Below the pieces are notes generated by a model. The model saw only the letters and a program-made list of their open reading frames with translations, was not told the origin of the DNA and ran no database searches. A DNA stretch of 27,523 bases, taken from the NCBI GenBank assembly GCA_002751075.1, contig NAOQ01000292.1:10901-38423 (forward strand). The letters run 5' to 3'. Source of the stretch: Ichthyophonus hoferi (lineage: Eukaryota > Opisthokonta > Ichthyosporea > Ichthyophonida > Ichthyophonidae). Positions 1-10,920 of this stretch are shown in pieces. The translations under genes were made by a program, and so were the position numbers. Each line of letters begins with the position of its first letter. Positions within the stretch are counted from its first letter, which is position 1.

Positions 1-7
1 GTCTTCT

Positions 8-118
8 ATTATATTATATTATATTGTATTATATTGTTGTATTGTATTGTATTGTATTATTATATTATATTATATTATATTATATTATATTATGTTATAG
101 TACATTATATTATATGGT
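8..118. repeat. ATTAT/ATTGT pentanucleotide microsatellite
   Basis: Imperfect tandem run of the five-base unit ATTAT with ATTGT variants in the middle, at the left edge of the window. It may continue beyond the edge. No coding or regulatory role is visible. Confidence 0.85.
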
Positions 119-1984
119 ATTGTATGTATGGATAGCAAGGGAAGTGACCCAATAAGAATGTGAGAGTATCCTATAATATTATATGAAGCCATTAACTCGT
201 GCTGTCAGTATATAATTGGTTTAGACTCTCGCAGCACATAGGAAAAAAATGTGCCATTGGTTATCAGGTTTCCACAGGCACGTAAAGGCGATGAGTTATT
301 GGTGCCATGTATCAACCCACTCACCCCATTGGGGGAATATCGTGGCACCATTCCACCCAATGACGAGAAGGCTTCAACCTCTCCCTCCCGTATGTGTCAC
401 TGGGTGTCTGCCTATTGGTAGATCTCTGTTGCACCCTATTCATATGGTGTTTTCTCATTGGCTCTTACCTTTCTTCTTGCATGCTGTAGTATTATCCAAT
501 AGTAAGTGAATGTTAGTATTTTAAAAAGGTCGGTCATCTGTGCACCAATCGGGTTGTGGCTATACGGTTGGTTAGTATGGTGTGGGATATATTTACGATA
601 TAAAGTGGATAGATGATAGGATAATATATTTAAATATATACCTACGTGAGTGTGCATTGGCCTATACAACCTATGTAGGAGCTTTAGTAAGAATACTTCT
701 TAATTCACATTACAGGTGCTTTTTAAAAAAAATTAACCCTTGTACCTTAGTGGCTGCTTTAAGATAGCTCTTCTGATGTCTTATGATTGGACCCATTGAT
801 AGATCTATAGAGGCCAGTAACGGCTTTTTTCTACCATGATGTAAGGTTATGGTAACATAATATAGTTTTAGTTGTAGATAGCGGTTTAGTTATGTGATGT
901 TCTGTTATATGCTAACACAGCACAGCCCCTGAGGGGTCGGGAATCACGCATTCCCCCTTTAATAATTGGCAAGTAAAAGGCAGATGGTGTGATATTCAGT
1001 TGCGTTGATAAGTGTATAACCTTTTAATGAGTGGTTTTGATTGATTGTGGCTGGATATAGTTTGATAGACATAGGTGCCATGTGGCTGTTATAGTGCTTT
1101 CTTCCGGAGGAATAATAGGATATGGATAGGGTAGCGTGTTTGTATAGCATGCTTTTTATGTTGAAATAGGCACATAGTTACTATAGGAGGATGTGAGCTC
1201 ATAGAGATTGTGTAGTTCTACTACAAACGTAAGACAGAATAATATATAATGTGTATATAGTATATAGTATGTGTATTTATGATAAATAGTATGTGTATAT
1301 ATAGTATATAGTATATAGTATGTGTTTATAGTATATAATATATTGTGTATAAAGACACCTGTATAGTTAGCAAACACCAATGACTGAAAAATATAATTAA
1401 CTGATTTAGAGCCCAGTCTATGAGAGAACTGGTTTATTTATTTTACTATAGTTAAAAAATAAATCCGAAATCCCATTGGCTAATAAAGCGGTCACCCTTC
1501 GACTATTATTATTGAACCAATAAGGCGCTAGTATTATATATTTATCTTTATCGCCAATTTGTGATACCAAAATGGGAGGCATGTATGACATTATGATATA
1601 ACCAGAAGTATTACGATTGGTTACAGTAGGAAATAAAATAACCTTATTTGGGTTTGAAATACGTGGATACTGATTGTGGATTATAATATATACAGTACAT
1701 ATAGTTCTATTCTATACAACCGCCTACCCTTCTTCAAGTTATCACATATAGAGGTATAGAGGCTATCTAGTTAACGAAAACAATGTACACAACATACCCA
1801 GGTATCTCGGAATACGGCCCCTTCCAGCCTGTATTAATGACCTCTGCAGGCAGATAAATAGGCCAATCAAGGTATGGGTGAAAGAAGCATAAATAAAACT
1901 GGAGGTGGTTAGTAGTTATTAACACATGCGTGCTACCAACACACGTTTCCATACGTACATACATACATACATACAAACATACAT
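119..1984. other. AT-rich non-coding stretch upstream of the proline-rich gene
   Basis: I see no convincing exon here. Short open frames exist (the longest, 249-509, is 86 residues), but they lack recognisable domains and good splice borders. The stretch has many ATTGG/CCAAT pentamers, for example near 258, 333, 357, 415, 459, 495, 546, 787, 1474 and 1615. A TATAGTATA-type repeat lies at 1240-1350 and a run of CATA units at 1955-1983 just before the next gene. It probably holds the promoter and leader of the downstream gene, and could hide small upstream exons of it. Confidence 0.5.
1240..1350. repeat. TATAGTATA-type AT-rich minisatellite
   Basis: Tandem units built from GTATATAGTATATA with interspersed GTGTAT. 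The same core recurs in the arrays at 4590-4863 and 7350-7530, so this looks like one local satellite family. The minus-strand reading gives long Tyr/Ile/Leu frames that are artefacts of the repeat. Confidence 0.8.
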
Positions 1985-4900
1985 ATGTACAGTCTCCCAG
2001 CCAACGTAACGTCAATCAACCCACAATTATCTGGACCACTGTCAGGCCCACCCCCTCCCACGCCAGCGCCAGCCAAGCCACCACCTCCTACGCCAGCCAG
2101 TGGGGGAGTCCCCAACACAAGCCACCCTGTGGCACCCAGCACCCAGCCCACCCCGCCCTCCTCACTGGGGATGTGCCCACCCATGCCCCCACCTATCCTT
2201 CCGCCTTCATGGGCGCCTTTCATGCCGCCACCCTTTTTCCCTCCTCCTCCTGGTATGGTTCTCCCACCCGGATTCCCTCTTCCCCTGGGAATGAATCTAT
2301 CCAATGGTGGTATTCCGCCAATGGGATTGCCTGGTCCCGCACCCTTATTGGCCAAGGACATACCAGCCAATGCTGCTAAACCTGTTCCACCAATGACATC
2401 AAAGTATCCTGTCTTTGATGCTAGTATCCCTCCCCCGGGCTACCTATCAGGACCACCTCCTGGAGGGCCTGACTCTGAGCCAATCATACCAGAGAACATC
2501 GCGAACACTACAAAGAAACCAACCGCATCGCAACCTACCCAGCCGTCATTCCGGCCTCCATCTAAGGGCGAGTGTAATCACAGTCAACGGCGGGGCTCTA
2601 ACCCAATCACATTGCAAACCAAGCCACCAGTGCCTACTAAAAGCATCCAGTCCAACCAATTAAATGTACGGTGTGATGAATTTGGGCGGAAAATTCGGCC
2701 TGGTAACCATAGGTCCCCAACAGATGGTGGTCATGGTTACAGTAAGGAGAATACCTTGGAGAGGATGGGAGGAGATGACGAGAGGTGGAAGGAAAGTAAG
2801 ACGTCACAGGACCAATTAGATGGTCAGCAAGCCTTTGCTCCAGAGAATCAATTGGGTGGAGCTCATGGGTCAGTTAACCAATCCAATGTTGACATTTTAT
2901 CTGAGAAACCCAATACTAATAGTGGCAATCTGCCTCCCATTGGGGCCTTGCAACCAGCACTAATCCAGCAGAACCAACAGGATCATCCCCAGCGGTCCAG
3001 ATATGGTAATAGCATATCCAATCAAAACAAGGGTAACTTACGTGTACTGGCTGGTGGAACGGATAAACTGAATGAAGTTGAATTTCAAAATACTCAACAT
3101 CCTTCTAGGCCCCATTCATTTCCCGACAGTCGATCTCCTGTGGTGCCCAATCATAATCAACCCTCGGTACCTAATTATGGGCCACCCAATCACGCCCCAG
3201 GGCCTAATGATATGCAGGCTAGGTCATGGGGTATGGGATCCAATCAGGGGAACGGTAGACCATCTGAAAACGGAGGATCAAAGCAAAATATGGGGTCGTG
3301 GAGGGGTCCAATGGATGTAAATTCAACCAAACAGAGAGGACCACTAGGTAGGCCTGGCAATGATCAGGTAAGGATGAATAATGTGTGCTATACAGTATAT
3401 GTTGTCTACCTCTGTATGTATAACTACACAGTACTGTATATAGTGTTACTGCTTTGTTATAGAGACCAATTAGCAAAGAAGATATAAAGTTAAGGTATGC
3501 TTTAAATATATTGCATGACTTTTAAATTGACAGCCAAATGTATCTACTGGTCTCTTGATTTCTTTCACAGGCCACAATGTCCTTATAAAGTCGTATTCAC
3601 TACTAATTTTATCCACTATTCAATTACTCTTTGGTGTCGCATGGAAATTTGAAATTTCAGAGGCCAAGGTACCCCCCAGCTGGCCCTATACCCAATCAAT
3701 ACCATGAATTTCCTGGTAATGTATCAGCTCCTTCTTCGTCCACCAATAGAGCAGGCATACCCTACTCTATGGGGCCACCCAATGCTAGTAGGCCCCCTAG
3801 AGGGGGATTTTTACCTCCAGGTTAGTAGAGCGTGGTGGTTGATGCATTACTAGGGTTGGTTATTCTCAAGAGTGGAGTCTTTATATGATAGCATGTATAT
3901 TGCAAGTTGTGTTGCTATGACCTCACTATGACCTCACTATGTTGTTGTAGTATTCTATGAGTTTTTTTTTCTGCCACAAGGCAACTGCTATAGTAATAAT
4001 GAAGCTGGTTTTTGTAGTCATTAACTAAAATATCCAGTAATTAAATAATATTAAATGGCTTTAAAATCATTATGCCGACAAGTGCTTATGTGTGTGTAGA
4101 TTAATTTACGAATAAGTATATTATTATAATCAAAACCATATTTTCTCAACGTGACACGGTGGTCTATTATGATTGGCTAAAGCAAAATATTCCTATATTA
4201 GGCAATATTCAAAAGACCGGGTTGGCAAGTGACTTTTCTCCCGATGGAATTTCCTTATTTGGTCATGATGAGGAAGGACAGCCAATCGGAGGACGCGATA
4301 ATTGGGGCGGACCCCAGAGAAGATCTCAAAATATGGAGGTAAGTGCTAGATACTTCTAATTGTCTTACCCAATAGCGGTGTTGTATATGTTTCCTTTGGG
4401 AACACATGCATCATATACGTAGCAGTGGGCATGGGTAAATACAAATACGTAGATATGTGTCTATCTATGTCTGTGTAAGGCTTCTACTTGTGTATCACGG
4501 TCCTTGCATAGATATAAAGGTAGATTGGTTGTACTGTTAATTAATTAATTAATATTCCCGTGCTAAATTATGCTAGCCTTTGTAGGACAATTTATAGTAT
4601 ATAAGGTATATAGTGTATAGTATATAATACATAATATATAGTATATAGTATATAAGGTATATAGTGTATAGTGTATAATACATAATAAGACATAATATAT
4701 AGTATATAGTATACAGCATATAGTATATATTATATAGTATATAGTATATAAGGTATATAGTGTATAGTGTATAATACATAATAAGACATAATATATAGTA
4801 TATAGTATACAGCATATAGTATATAGTATATAAGGTATATAGTGTATAGTATATAGTATAGGTTGTTTCACCTGTGTTGATTCCACTGTTGCCCACCGTA

Positions 4901-7060
4901 CAGACCTATATACGAGACAATGGAATTAATCCTCCTGCCGAGGGCCGTAGAGGTTTATTACCCCCCCCTAATATGGGCATACCTCCCATGGCCAACCAAT
5001 CAAACATGACTATGGTCCCACCGCCTGGAATGATGATTGGAGCACCTAATATGGTACCAAGCCCCATTGGTTTACACCAACCACCAACAGACAGTGGCAA
5101 CCTCTCTGCCAATGGTGGGCCTGATAGACTTCACCGTCCCAACCTAGGGTCGGGTCGGGTCGGACCAGCCTCGAATCACATGATGTTACCACCTACCCTC
5201 TGTGACGAGGCTGATAGTGAGTTGCAATCTACTGGAAGAGAAAGGACCAATGAGAAGGAAGGACGATCTGGGCGAGGGGAGGGAAATGCTGATAAGAATC
5301 CAACCATGGGTAAGCTATCCTTTGTCTTAATCTGTTTGATTGGCTGTTTGCTTTATCAGTGCCTAGAGGTTATTAGAATTGGTAGATGGGAAGCAGGATA
5401 GAGTATATGTATTGGTAAATAAGAAACAATTTATACTTGTGTTGTGTTGGGTTTTGACTACTATGTGATCTATTGGTATGGATAATTAGTGGTAATTCAG
5501 AGTATAGGAGAGTGTAAATTTCATGAGCACGGGAGACCTGATTGGTGTTCTTTTTCTACCAATCACTTACATTATTTTGAATTGGATCAAAGTCGACTTG
5601 GGTTGGCTAATGTGATTGGATAACTATAAATAGCATATATGCCGTCACCAATTAGCTATAATAGTAGAGTATTTACGAATAAGCATCCTTTGTATGGGGA
5701 TTGTCTGCATGATGATTCGCCACATGCTACAAGTATAGCAATGACAATTCTAGAGAATATAGGCTAACTTTACCACTATCAATAGCAATAATAATAACTA
5801 TAGTAACATTGTGGAAACAACCAATAGGAATGCTGCTAATAGTGTCTGTGATCTACCCAGTATAAAACAGACTTATTAACCAATAGAGCACCTGTTTTAA
5901 TGAAGTGTTCACGTATATTAAAATGATGTTTGATATCCCATTTGCTTACACTTATATTTTATCTTTAATTTATCTTGGTTCGTAGTCATTTTTATTTTGC
6001 AATTATGAGCTTTATCCATGAATACCAGATGATGCACTGTTTTTTATATTATATTATACTACACTAGATTGTGTTTTTTATATTATGTTAAACTACACTA
6101 GATTGTATTGTCTTTTATTTACGTATCTGCTATTGGTTTAGTGGTTCATCCCTCGCGCCAAGCTACCAATAACAATGATAGGAATGATACAAGCATAGCA
6201 ACCAGCCATGGAAGAGGGAGAGAAAGGTAGGCTGTTAGTGTTGAAATTTACTTAATGTGTGTGTATTGTATGGTATTTGTAAATCCTTAGGGATTGTGGG
6301 GGGATCTCATATCCCATTGGGTCGATATCAGGTTTATTGCAATGATGCTGTCATCTCATTCGCTTTTGGATAATAGTCGACAAGTACAAGCAGAGAAGTA
6401 AGATGAAAACAATAGACCTTTTATACTCTATCAATATTATATGCTATATATAGACTAATTAACAATCTAATTGGCAAATTATTTATAACTAGTTTACCTG
6501 AGTTGCATATGAAGCCCTGATTGGTGTAATAATATGCGCAATATGTATAGCAATATCTTTATTACTTTGTTATTGGGGCATTAAAATTAACCGGGTATTC
6601 TGACCAATTCTTTACCAGGTCGGTAGAACGACATGTTCGCAATAATACCAATAGTCATAGTCCCACTAAGCATAGATCTACATCTGATAGACGGGATAGA
6701 GAGAGGGATAGAGACAGAGATAGAGAAAGAGAAAGAGAGAGAGAGAGAGAGAGGGAGAGAATGGATGATAGGAATAGAGATAATGTTGATAATACCAGTC
6801 GATATTATCGTAGAAGAAGTCGTGACTCGGAAAGAGACAAGGGAGATAGAGATAGGAAAGAGGACAAGGATATTGATAGGAATAGGTTAGCTGATCGTTC
6901 TAGAGAGAGGGATAGGCCCCGAGGAAGAGAGGGTGATAGAGATAGAAGTAGAGATAGAGATAGAGATAGAGGGAGAGAAAGAGACAGAGATAGAGATAGA
7001 GATAGAGACCGAGATAACCGCCGAAGCAGAGAGAAAGATAGAGAAAAAGGTGAACGATGA
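1985..7060 (+). CDS. Proline-rich protein with Arg-Asp/Arg-Glu C-terminal tail, family unrecognised
   Basis: Six exons fit one frame: 1985-3367, 3661-3820, 4202-4338, 4904-5309, 6142-6226, 6619-7060 (intron phases 0, 1, 0, 1, 2), giving about 870 residues. Residues 15-165 are very proline-rich. A DEFGRKIR motif lies at 231-238 and SPDGISLFGHDEEG near 528-542. A second Pro/Gly/Met-rich block fills exon 4, and from about 748 to the stop the protein is almost pure RD/RE dipeptides. Such tails are typical of nuclear pre-mRNA processing proteins, so a nuclear RNA role is inferred, but I recognise no catalytic or RNA-binding domain. The start is uncertain: the ATG at 1985 is in poor context, the frame is open back to 1916, and a possible acceptor sits at 1999-2000, so N-terminal exons may be missing. 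Exon 5 is the least certain, since other acceptors lie at 6163-6205. Exons hold roughly 12 CCAAT/ATTGG per kb, far above the neighbouring genes. Confidence 0.7.
4590..4863. repeat. Intronic TATAGTATA minisatellite with higher-order unit
   Basis: It fills the second half of intron 3 of the proline-rich gene, ending about 40 bases before the exon-4 acceptor. The core TATAAGGTATATAGTGTATAG recurs near 4600, 4650, 4747 and 4829, separated by blocks containing AATACATAATAAGACATAAT and GTATACAGCATATAG, so there is a higher-order period of roughly 80-100 bases. The repeat is close to self-complementary (TATA-rich) and could fold in the pre-mRNA. Confidence 0.85.
5310..6141 (+). other. Intron 4 of the proline-rich gene, motif-dense
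   Basis: This 832-base intron holds no open exon that I can support. It is packed with ATTGG (about 5339, 5379, 5411, 5473, 5541, 5582, 5615) and CCAAT (about 5559, 5649, 5820, 5880). A 34-base duplication lies at 6038-6105. Confidence 0.6.
6038..6105. repeat. 34-base tandem duplication
   Basis: Two adjacent copies, 6038-6071 and 6072-6105, both run from TGTTTTTTATATTAT to ACTACACTAGATTG with a few substitutions. It lies in intron 4 of the proline-rich gene shortly before the exon-5 acceptor. No function is evident. Confidence 0.8.
6690..7056 (+). repeat. GATAGA/GAGAGA purine-rich tract coding for the RD/RE tail
   Basis: The coding strand here is mostly purine plus T, made of GATAGA and GAGAGA hexamer variants, interrupted at about 6762-6835 and 6865-6900 by ordinary sequence. 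It encodes the RD/RE dipeptides of the upstream gene's last exon. Length polymorphism in steps of six bases would keep the frame and the dipeptide pattern. Confidence 0.75.
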
Positions 7061-7349
7061 TACAGTAAAACGAAAAATAGTGGATTCCAGTGGTCCTCCA
7101 GAGAGGAAACCAAGAATCATCAACCTGAGAATTAAAAATACAACATATATAAACTATGTAGAAAGATATTTCTAGGTCGTTATTGTAAGGTGCTAATTAA
7201 ACATCTAGATGGCAATTAGCAATGCGCCTTTAATTAAAACAAAGCTCCTGCACTTATTATTTTATGTTTAAAATTTAATGTAGCGCAGTCACAATTGGTC
7301 TAGAACATCTGTTATTTCAACCAGCCGAACTCGTTGCCTTTAACATGCC

Positions 7350-7530
7350 AATATATACTTTATATATAGTATATAAAGTATATATAGTGTAAAGTATATA
7401 AAGTATATATAGTGTAAAGTATATAAAGTATATATAGTGTAAAGTATATAAAGTATATATAGTTTAAAGTATATACAGTATATATAGTATATAGTATATA
7501 GTATAAAGTATAAAGTATATTTACTATATG
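7350..7530. repeat. 25-base tandem array of the TATAGTATA family
   Basis: The marker GTGTAAAGTATATAAAG begins at 7387, 7412 and 7437, with a GTTT variant at 7462, giving an exact period of 25 bases. The edges degenerate into TATAGTATA units. It shares its core with the arrays at 1240-1350 and 4590-4863. Confidence 0.9.
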
Positions 7531-7998
7531 CACTATTGTAGTACAGCGTGAAAAGCCTGATGTATTTTACCATCATATATACGTAACAATACAGAACATT
7601 GTATTTTGAGTATCCCACAGATACTATTAAAACAGTCATCCAAGCAATATTGAATATGTATGTATGGATATATATTCCAATTGACCACATTGTTATAAAA
7701 CAAAAAATCTAACTGCTGCTACTCATAATGGTCATTTAGGGCTCTACTATTATAAAACTGTAATATATTAATGTACTATAATACTATAATACTGTACTAT
7801 CATCGCATGCTTTAACAAACAAATTGAAACGCGTTTTTTCAGTTAACCACTATTTTTATCAAAATACTTACAAATCTAATGTATGCATAACAAAGTACGG
7901 GCATTAGCTTTACAATGCAACTAATATATAAACATGATACTATATAAACAACTCAGACATACTAATAAGATAACAACTCTCTTTATACTTCTCATACG

Positions 7999-8004
7999 TT
8001 TATT
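7999..8004 (-). promoter_or_regulatory. Candidate polyadenylation signal of the BTB-SPRY gene
   Basis: Reads AATAAA on the minus strand about 155 bases downstream of the stop codon of the 8160-9101 gene. A single hexamer in AT-rich DNA is weak evidence on its own. Confidence 0.35.
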
Positions 8005-8159
8005 TCATTCCTCTTGTTTATGGATGTTTTGATCATAGATACCTTCATCAATTATCGAGATGCTACATTATAAATCTATGTAAGAGTATAAAGCCTCGTT
8101 ATAATAAATATCGGTGTATATTAATATATACTTGGACCTGGGTATATTTATCATACTAA

Positions 8160-9101
8160 CTATTCAATGGACTCGTTAACAAATTCAACCACATCACCAG
8201 CTAAATCCATTATCAAAACCAGACAATATTGCGTATAAGGCTTCATAACATAAGCAAGACCATGGTCTTTCCCATTGATAACAAACGACACACACATGTT
8301 CTTGTCATATTTCAGACCCACTGTACCCCCCTCTGCCAAAGCACCTTCAAGGTGATCATATGGCATATGGTCAAGGCCCTTTGACACCTTCCACAGGTCC
8401 TGTGCCTGACAGTCAAAATAGCTTCCCTTGTTCCAAGTAAAACATTCGTAGCTAGTCCCTAGTTTATTTTTGGTGGGGGCCAACCCTATCATGATGCGAC
8501 TGGTAGTAGTAGTGACAATACAAATAGTGGTAACACTGTTAGCGATGACCTCTGGGCCCAGGACAATACAATGACCATTACTAATGACCCTCTGGCGACT
8601 ATGATCTAATTCGTAGTCTGGGCCTGGATAGAACATGAGGCAGGGTTCAACTGGTACTAACCTCTCTACCATGGAGGTTAGACAGTAATATGTGGCCTCA
8701 ACTATTAGTTCCTTCTGCTCGGGAATAGACAATATGGCTTTATCTGGCAGTTCCCCCCGCAAATAATTAAGAATATGACGAAAGAGAGTAGGGTCTCTGT
8801 CTATAAAGATGCCATGATCGGCACTATAATTACTATTCCACCGCCCCGAGAACATGGCTTCAAAATATGATCCCTTTGAAGAAGGGGATGTGAGAGTTTT
8901 GATTGTGGTAGCAAATATAGTGCCCCCAACGTTAAGTTTGATAATTGATGGCAAACATTCATTTTCTTTATTGATGAGTGTACACAACTCTTGCATATTT
9001 GCTGTCAATTGTTGAAGTAAAGCACTACCCTGTATGATCTGGTCTAGCATGGTGGCTAACTTGGCCTCCTCAGTTAGAGTGGAGGGTATATAGACCGACA
9101 T
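8160..9101 (-). CDS. BTB (T1/KCTD-type) protein with C-terminal SPRY-like domain
   Basis: Intronless, 313 residues. Residues 53-147 match the potassium-channel-tetramerisation type of BTB domain: IIKLNVGGTIFATT at 53-66, SYFEAMFSGRW at 78-88, then DHGIFIDRDPTLFRHILNYL at 95-114. Such domains form oligomers, and in many KCTD proteins they recruit Cullin-3 ubiquitin ligase. Residues about 165-308 look like a divergent SPRY fold (RIMIGLAP at 202-209, FTWNKGSYFDCQ at 221-232, GGTVGLKYD at 258-266, VSFVINGKDHG at 271-281), which would bind a protein partner. A substrate-adaptor role is inferred from the domains, not shown. Residues 10-45 are probably helical. The start ATG has A at -3, a good context. 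The gene contains no CCAAT/ATTGG pentamer at all, unlike the proline-rich gene. Substrate unknown; the SPRY call is less secure than the BTB call. Confidence 0.85.
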   Translation of the reverse strand: MSVYIPSTLTEEAKLATMLDQIIQGSALLQQLTANMQELCTLINKENECLPSIIKLNVGGTIFATTIKTLTSPSSKGSYFEAMFSGRWNSNYSADHGIFIDRDPTLFRHILNYLRGELPDKAILSIPEQKELIVEATYYCLTSMVERLVPVEPCLMFYPGPDYELDHSRQRVISNGHCIVLGPEVIANSVTTICIVTTTTSRIMIGLAPTKNKLGTSYECFTWNKGSYFDCQAQDLWKVSKGLDHMPYDHLEGALAEGGTVGLKYDKNMCVSFVINGKDHGLAYVMKPYTQYCLVLIMDLAGDVVEFVNESIE

Positions 9102-10900
9102 TCTATGTTAAAGCTCTATATTACTGCCACACAAGCAAGCTATTGTTATAGAATATAGTGCCAAGTAATGATTAGACAGACAGACATACAAAGCAGAACT
9201 TTAAATTTTTGACAAAAAAATTGACACAATAAATTGGCTTTAGCATAGTCAAGTCCAACTATTAACTAGAATTATATATTCAGTTATGTATTTATTAATA
9301 TAACATAATATAATATTCTTATAATATAATAGATTTGGAGCTCTATTCTATTATATTATATAGTTTATGGCAGTTGGCATAACAGATACATCTCGATCAG
9401 CCAGTTGGTCTACAGCTATTGGCTGTTGAATTTAAATTAATAGCCAGATACTCTACTCCTATTGGTTGTTAAGCTTAGATTAATAGCGAGTTAAAACCTA
9501 CTGTATATGTAGAGTAATAACATCATAACTGTATTACCGTACTACTATATTACTATATTACTAGATTATTATCTCGAATGAATCATAACCTACCTGTGAG
9601 ATAACCGAGATATTCTATGGAGCCCTTATCAGCGCATATTACAAAAAGGGAAGAGTGCTCAACTGGTCCCCTTGTTTATACTAGCCACTATATATAGTCT
9701 AAATATCTATTATAGATAACCATATTAATTAGCTCTAAGACCGGGAATATTTACATATGTATATCATATCTATACTCCGATGCTCTAGTGCTAACCATTG
9801 CCCAGTCAGCTTGGCGATGCTCAATCCACTCGGATAACAGTACGAGTCAATAACAGATGTTCCGGATAACGTCAACTATGACATTTTTAATGGTTTACAG
9901 GAATTTTTATTGATGTTGTTACAATTTTAAACATAGTATCATGAATGTCAAACGTATAAATACATAATAAAAATGATGTATTTATAGTAGATGTATTTAT
10001 ATTTATGACCTTGGCTCAATCGTAAGAAAACACTACATTAGATCACTTTCAACTAAACAAACCACTGCTTGACGCTTGAGCTTTGGCTTTACGTTAGTAT
10101 GTTAGAGAAGAAAAATAGAAAATTTAACTTAAAAAATATACTATAAATATTAATAATAAAAAATATTAAAAAAATCATCAATATTTTTATATAATGCAGT
10201 GAATTTTCCAAGTGACACTCAAATACTTAGAGGGTATGGCCCCTAATGGGAAATTCCAACTATGCAAATGCAGTCAGCCGATCAAACTGAGCGCCGATCT
10301 TCAAGCTTAGCTAGATTGATCTAATGGCGCACATGGTACTAGATCTGCTGCAATCAGTTACTAGTTTAATCTATGTTATGTGTGTGCGTATATATATACC
10401 AATTGAAAATATTGAAAATATGTTCCGAATAATACTTTTACACATATGGAAAAAATATATATGGCTGCAAATGCTTAGCATTAAAGATTCTGCCCTAGCG
10501 TATATATTAAGATTTACAAGACTAACTATTCCCGTTTATGATAGTAGCTAGAAGAAAACCCGTTGTAGTGCCTTAAGAAATTCCGCATACCACATGTTTC
10601 TTATATCTTTTGGGCTCGTATAAACCCAACTAGTAAGACATGAAATAAACATCATTTGAATATTTAAATTTAGAAAATTTTAACTTTTATTCACAACTGC
10701 GTCGTCCCATATATAAAGTTATATTGTAACACAAAGCATCACAAATATCTATTTACTGAAAGACAAAAAAACTCTCCTGTCGCCATCCTGTGGCCAATCC
10801 GCCTTCCTGCGTGTTTAGATAGCTCTTGCATACTTAGTATATAAGCTAAAGCAAGCCTGTGATTTATCTCAATTGTCTAATAACTGCATTTGCGAATTTT
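9102..10900. other. Divergent spacer, left part (BTB gene promoter side)
   Basis: AT-rich, with no supported gene. The first few hundred bases must hold the promoter of the BTB-SPRY gene, which is transcribed leftwards. CCAAT boxes in that gene's orientation are at about 9232, 9418 and 9462. A 75-residue open frame at 10324-10551 has no recognisable domain and was not accepted. From about 10110 to 10200 the sequence is extremely A/T-rich. Confidence 0.5.
9412..9495. repeat. 43-base imperfect direct repeat carrying CCAAT boxes
   Basis: Two adjacent diverged copies start near 9412 and 9455. Each contains CTATTGG(C/T)TGTT, then (A/G)ATTAATAGC about 20 bases later. Read on the minus strand they place two CCAAT boxes about 315-360 bases upstream of the BTB-SPRY start codon, so they could be promoter elements. 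Confidence 0.55.
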
Positions 10901-10920
10901 TAATTTTGCTGCAGATGCAG

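Larger units (their letters stand above)
7061..8159. other. Spacer between convergent genes
   Basis: It lies between the end of the proline-rich gene (+) and the end of the BTB gene (-), so both 3' untranslated regions should be here. It contains a 25-base tandem array at about 7350-7530 and otherwise AT-rich sequence without a credible exon. A TTTATT at 7999-8004 reads as AATAAA on the minus strand, about 155 bases past the BTB stop codon. Confidence 0.6.

Noticed and set aside
228-242. GCAGCACATAGG string resembling part of the 5' end of U6 snRNA
   Set aside because: The downstream U6 core (ACAGAGAAGATTA and the rest) is absent, so this is coincidence.
249-509. 86-residue plus-strand frame near the left edge
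   Set aside because: No domain, unusual composition (many His, Trp, Pro) and no splice support; it is explained by the CCATTGG/CCAAT-rich DNA.
4563-4896. Two overlapping 107-residue minus-strand frames rich in Tyr, Ile, Leu and Thr
   Set aside because: They are translations of the TATAGTATA minisatellite in an intron; the same holds for 1156-1380 and 7340-7690.
10324-10551. 75-residue ORF in the divergent spacer
   Set aside because: It starts with a real ATG but has no recognisable domain, repeat or supporting context; the length is within chance for open frames here.
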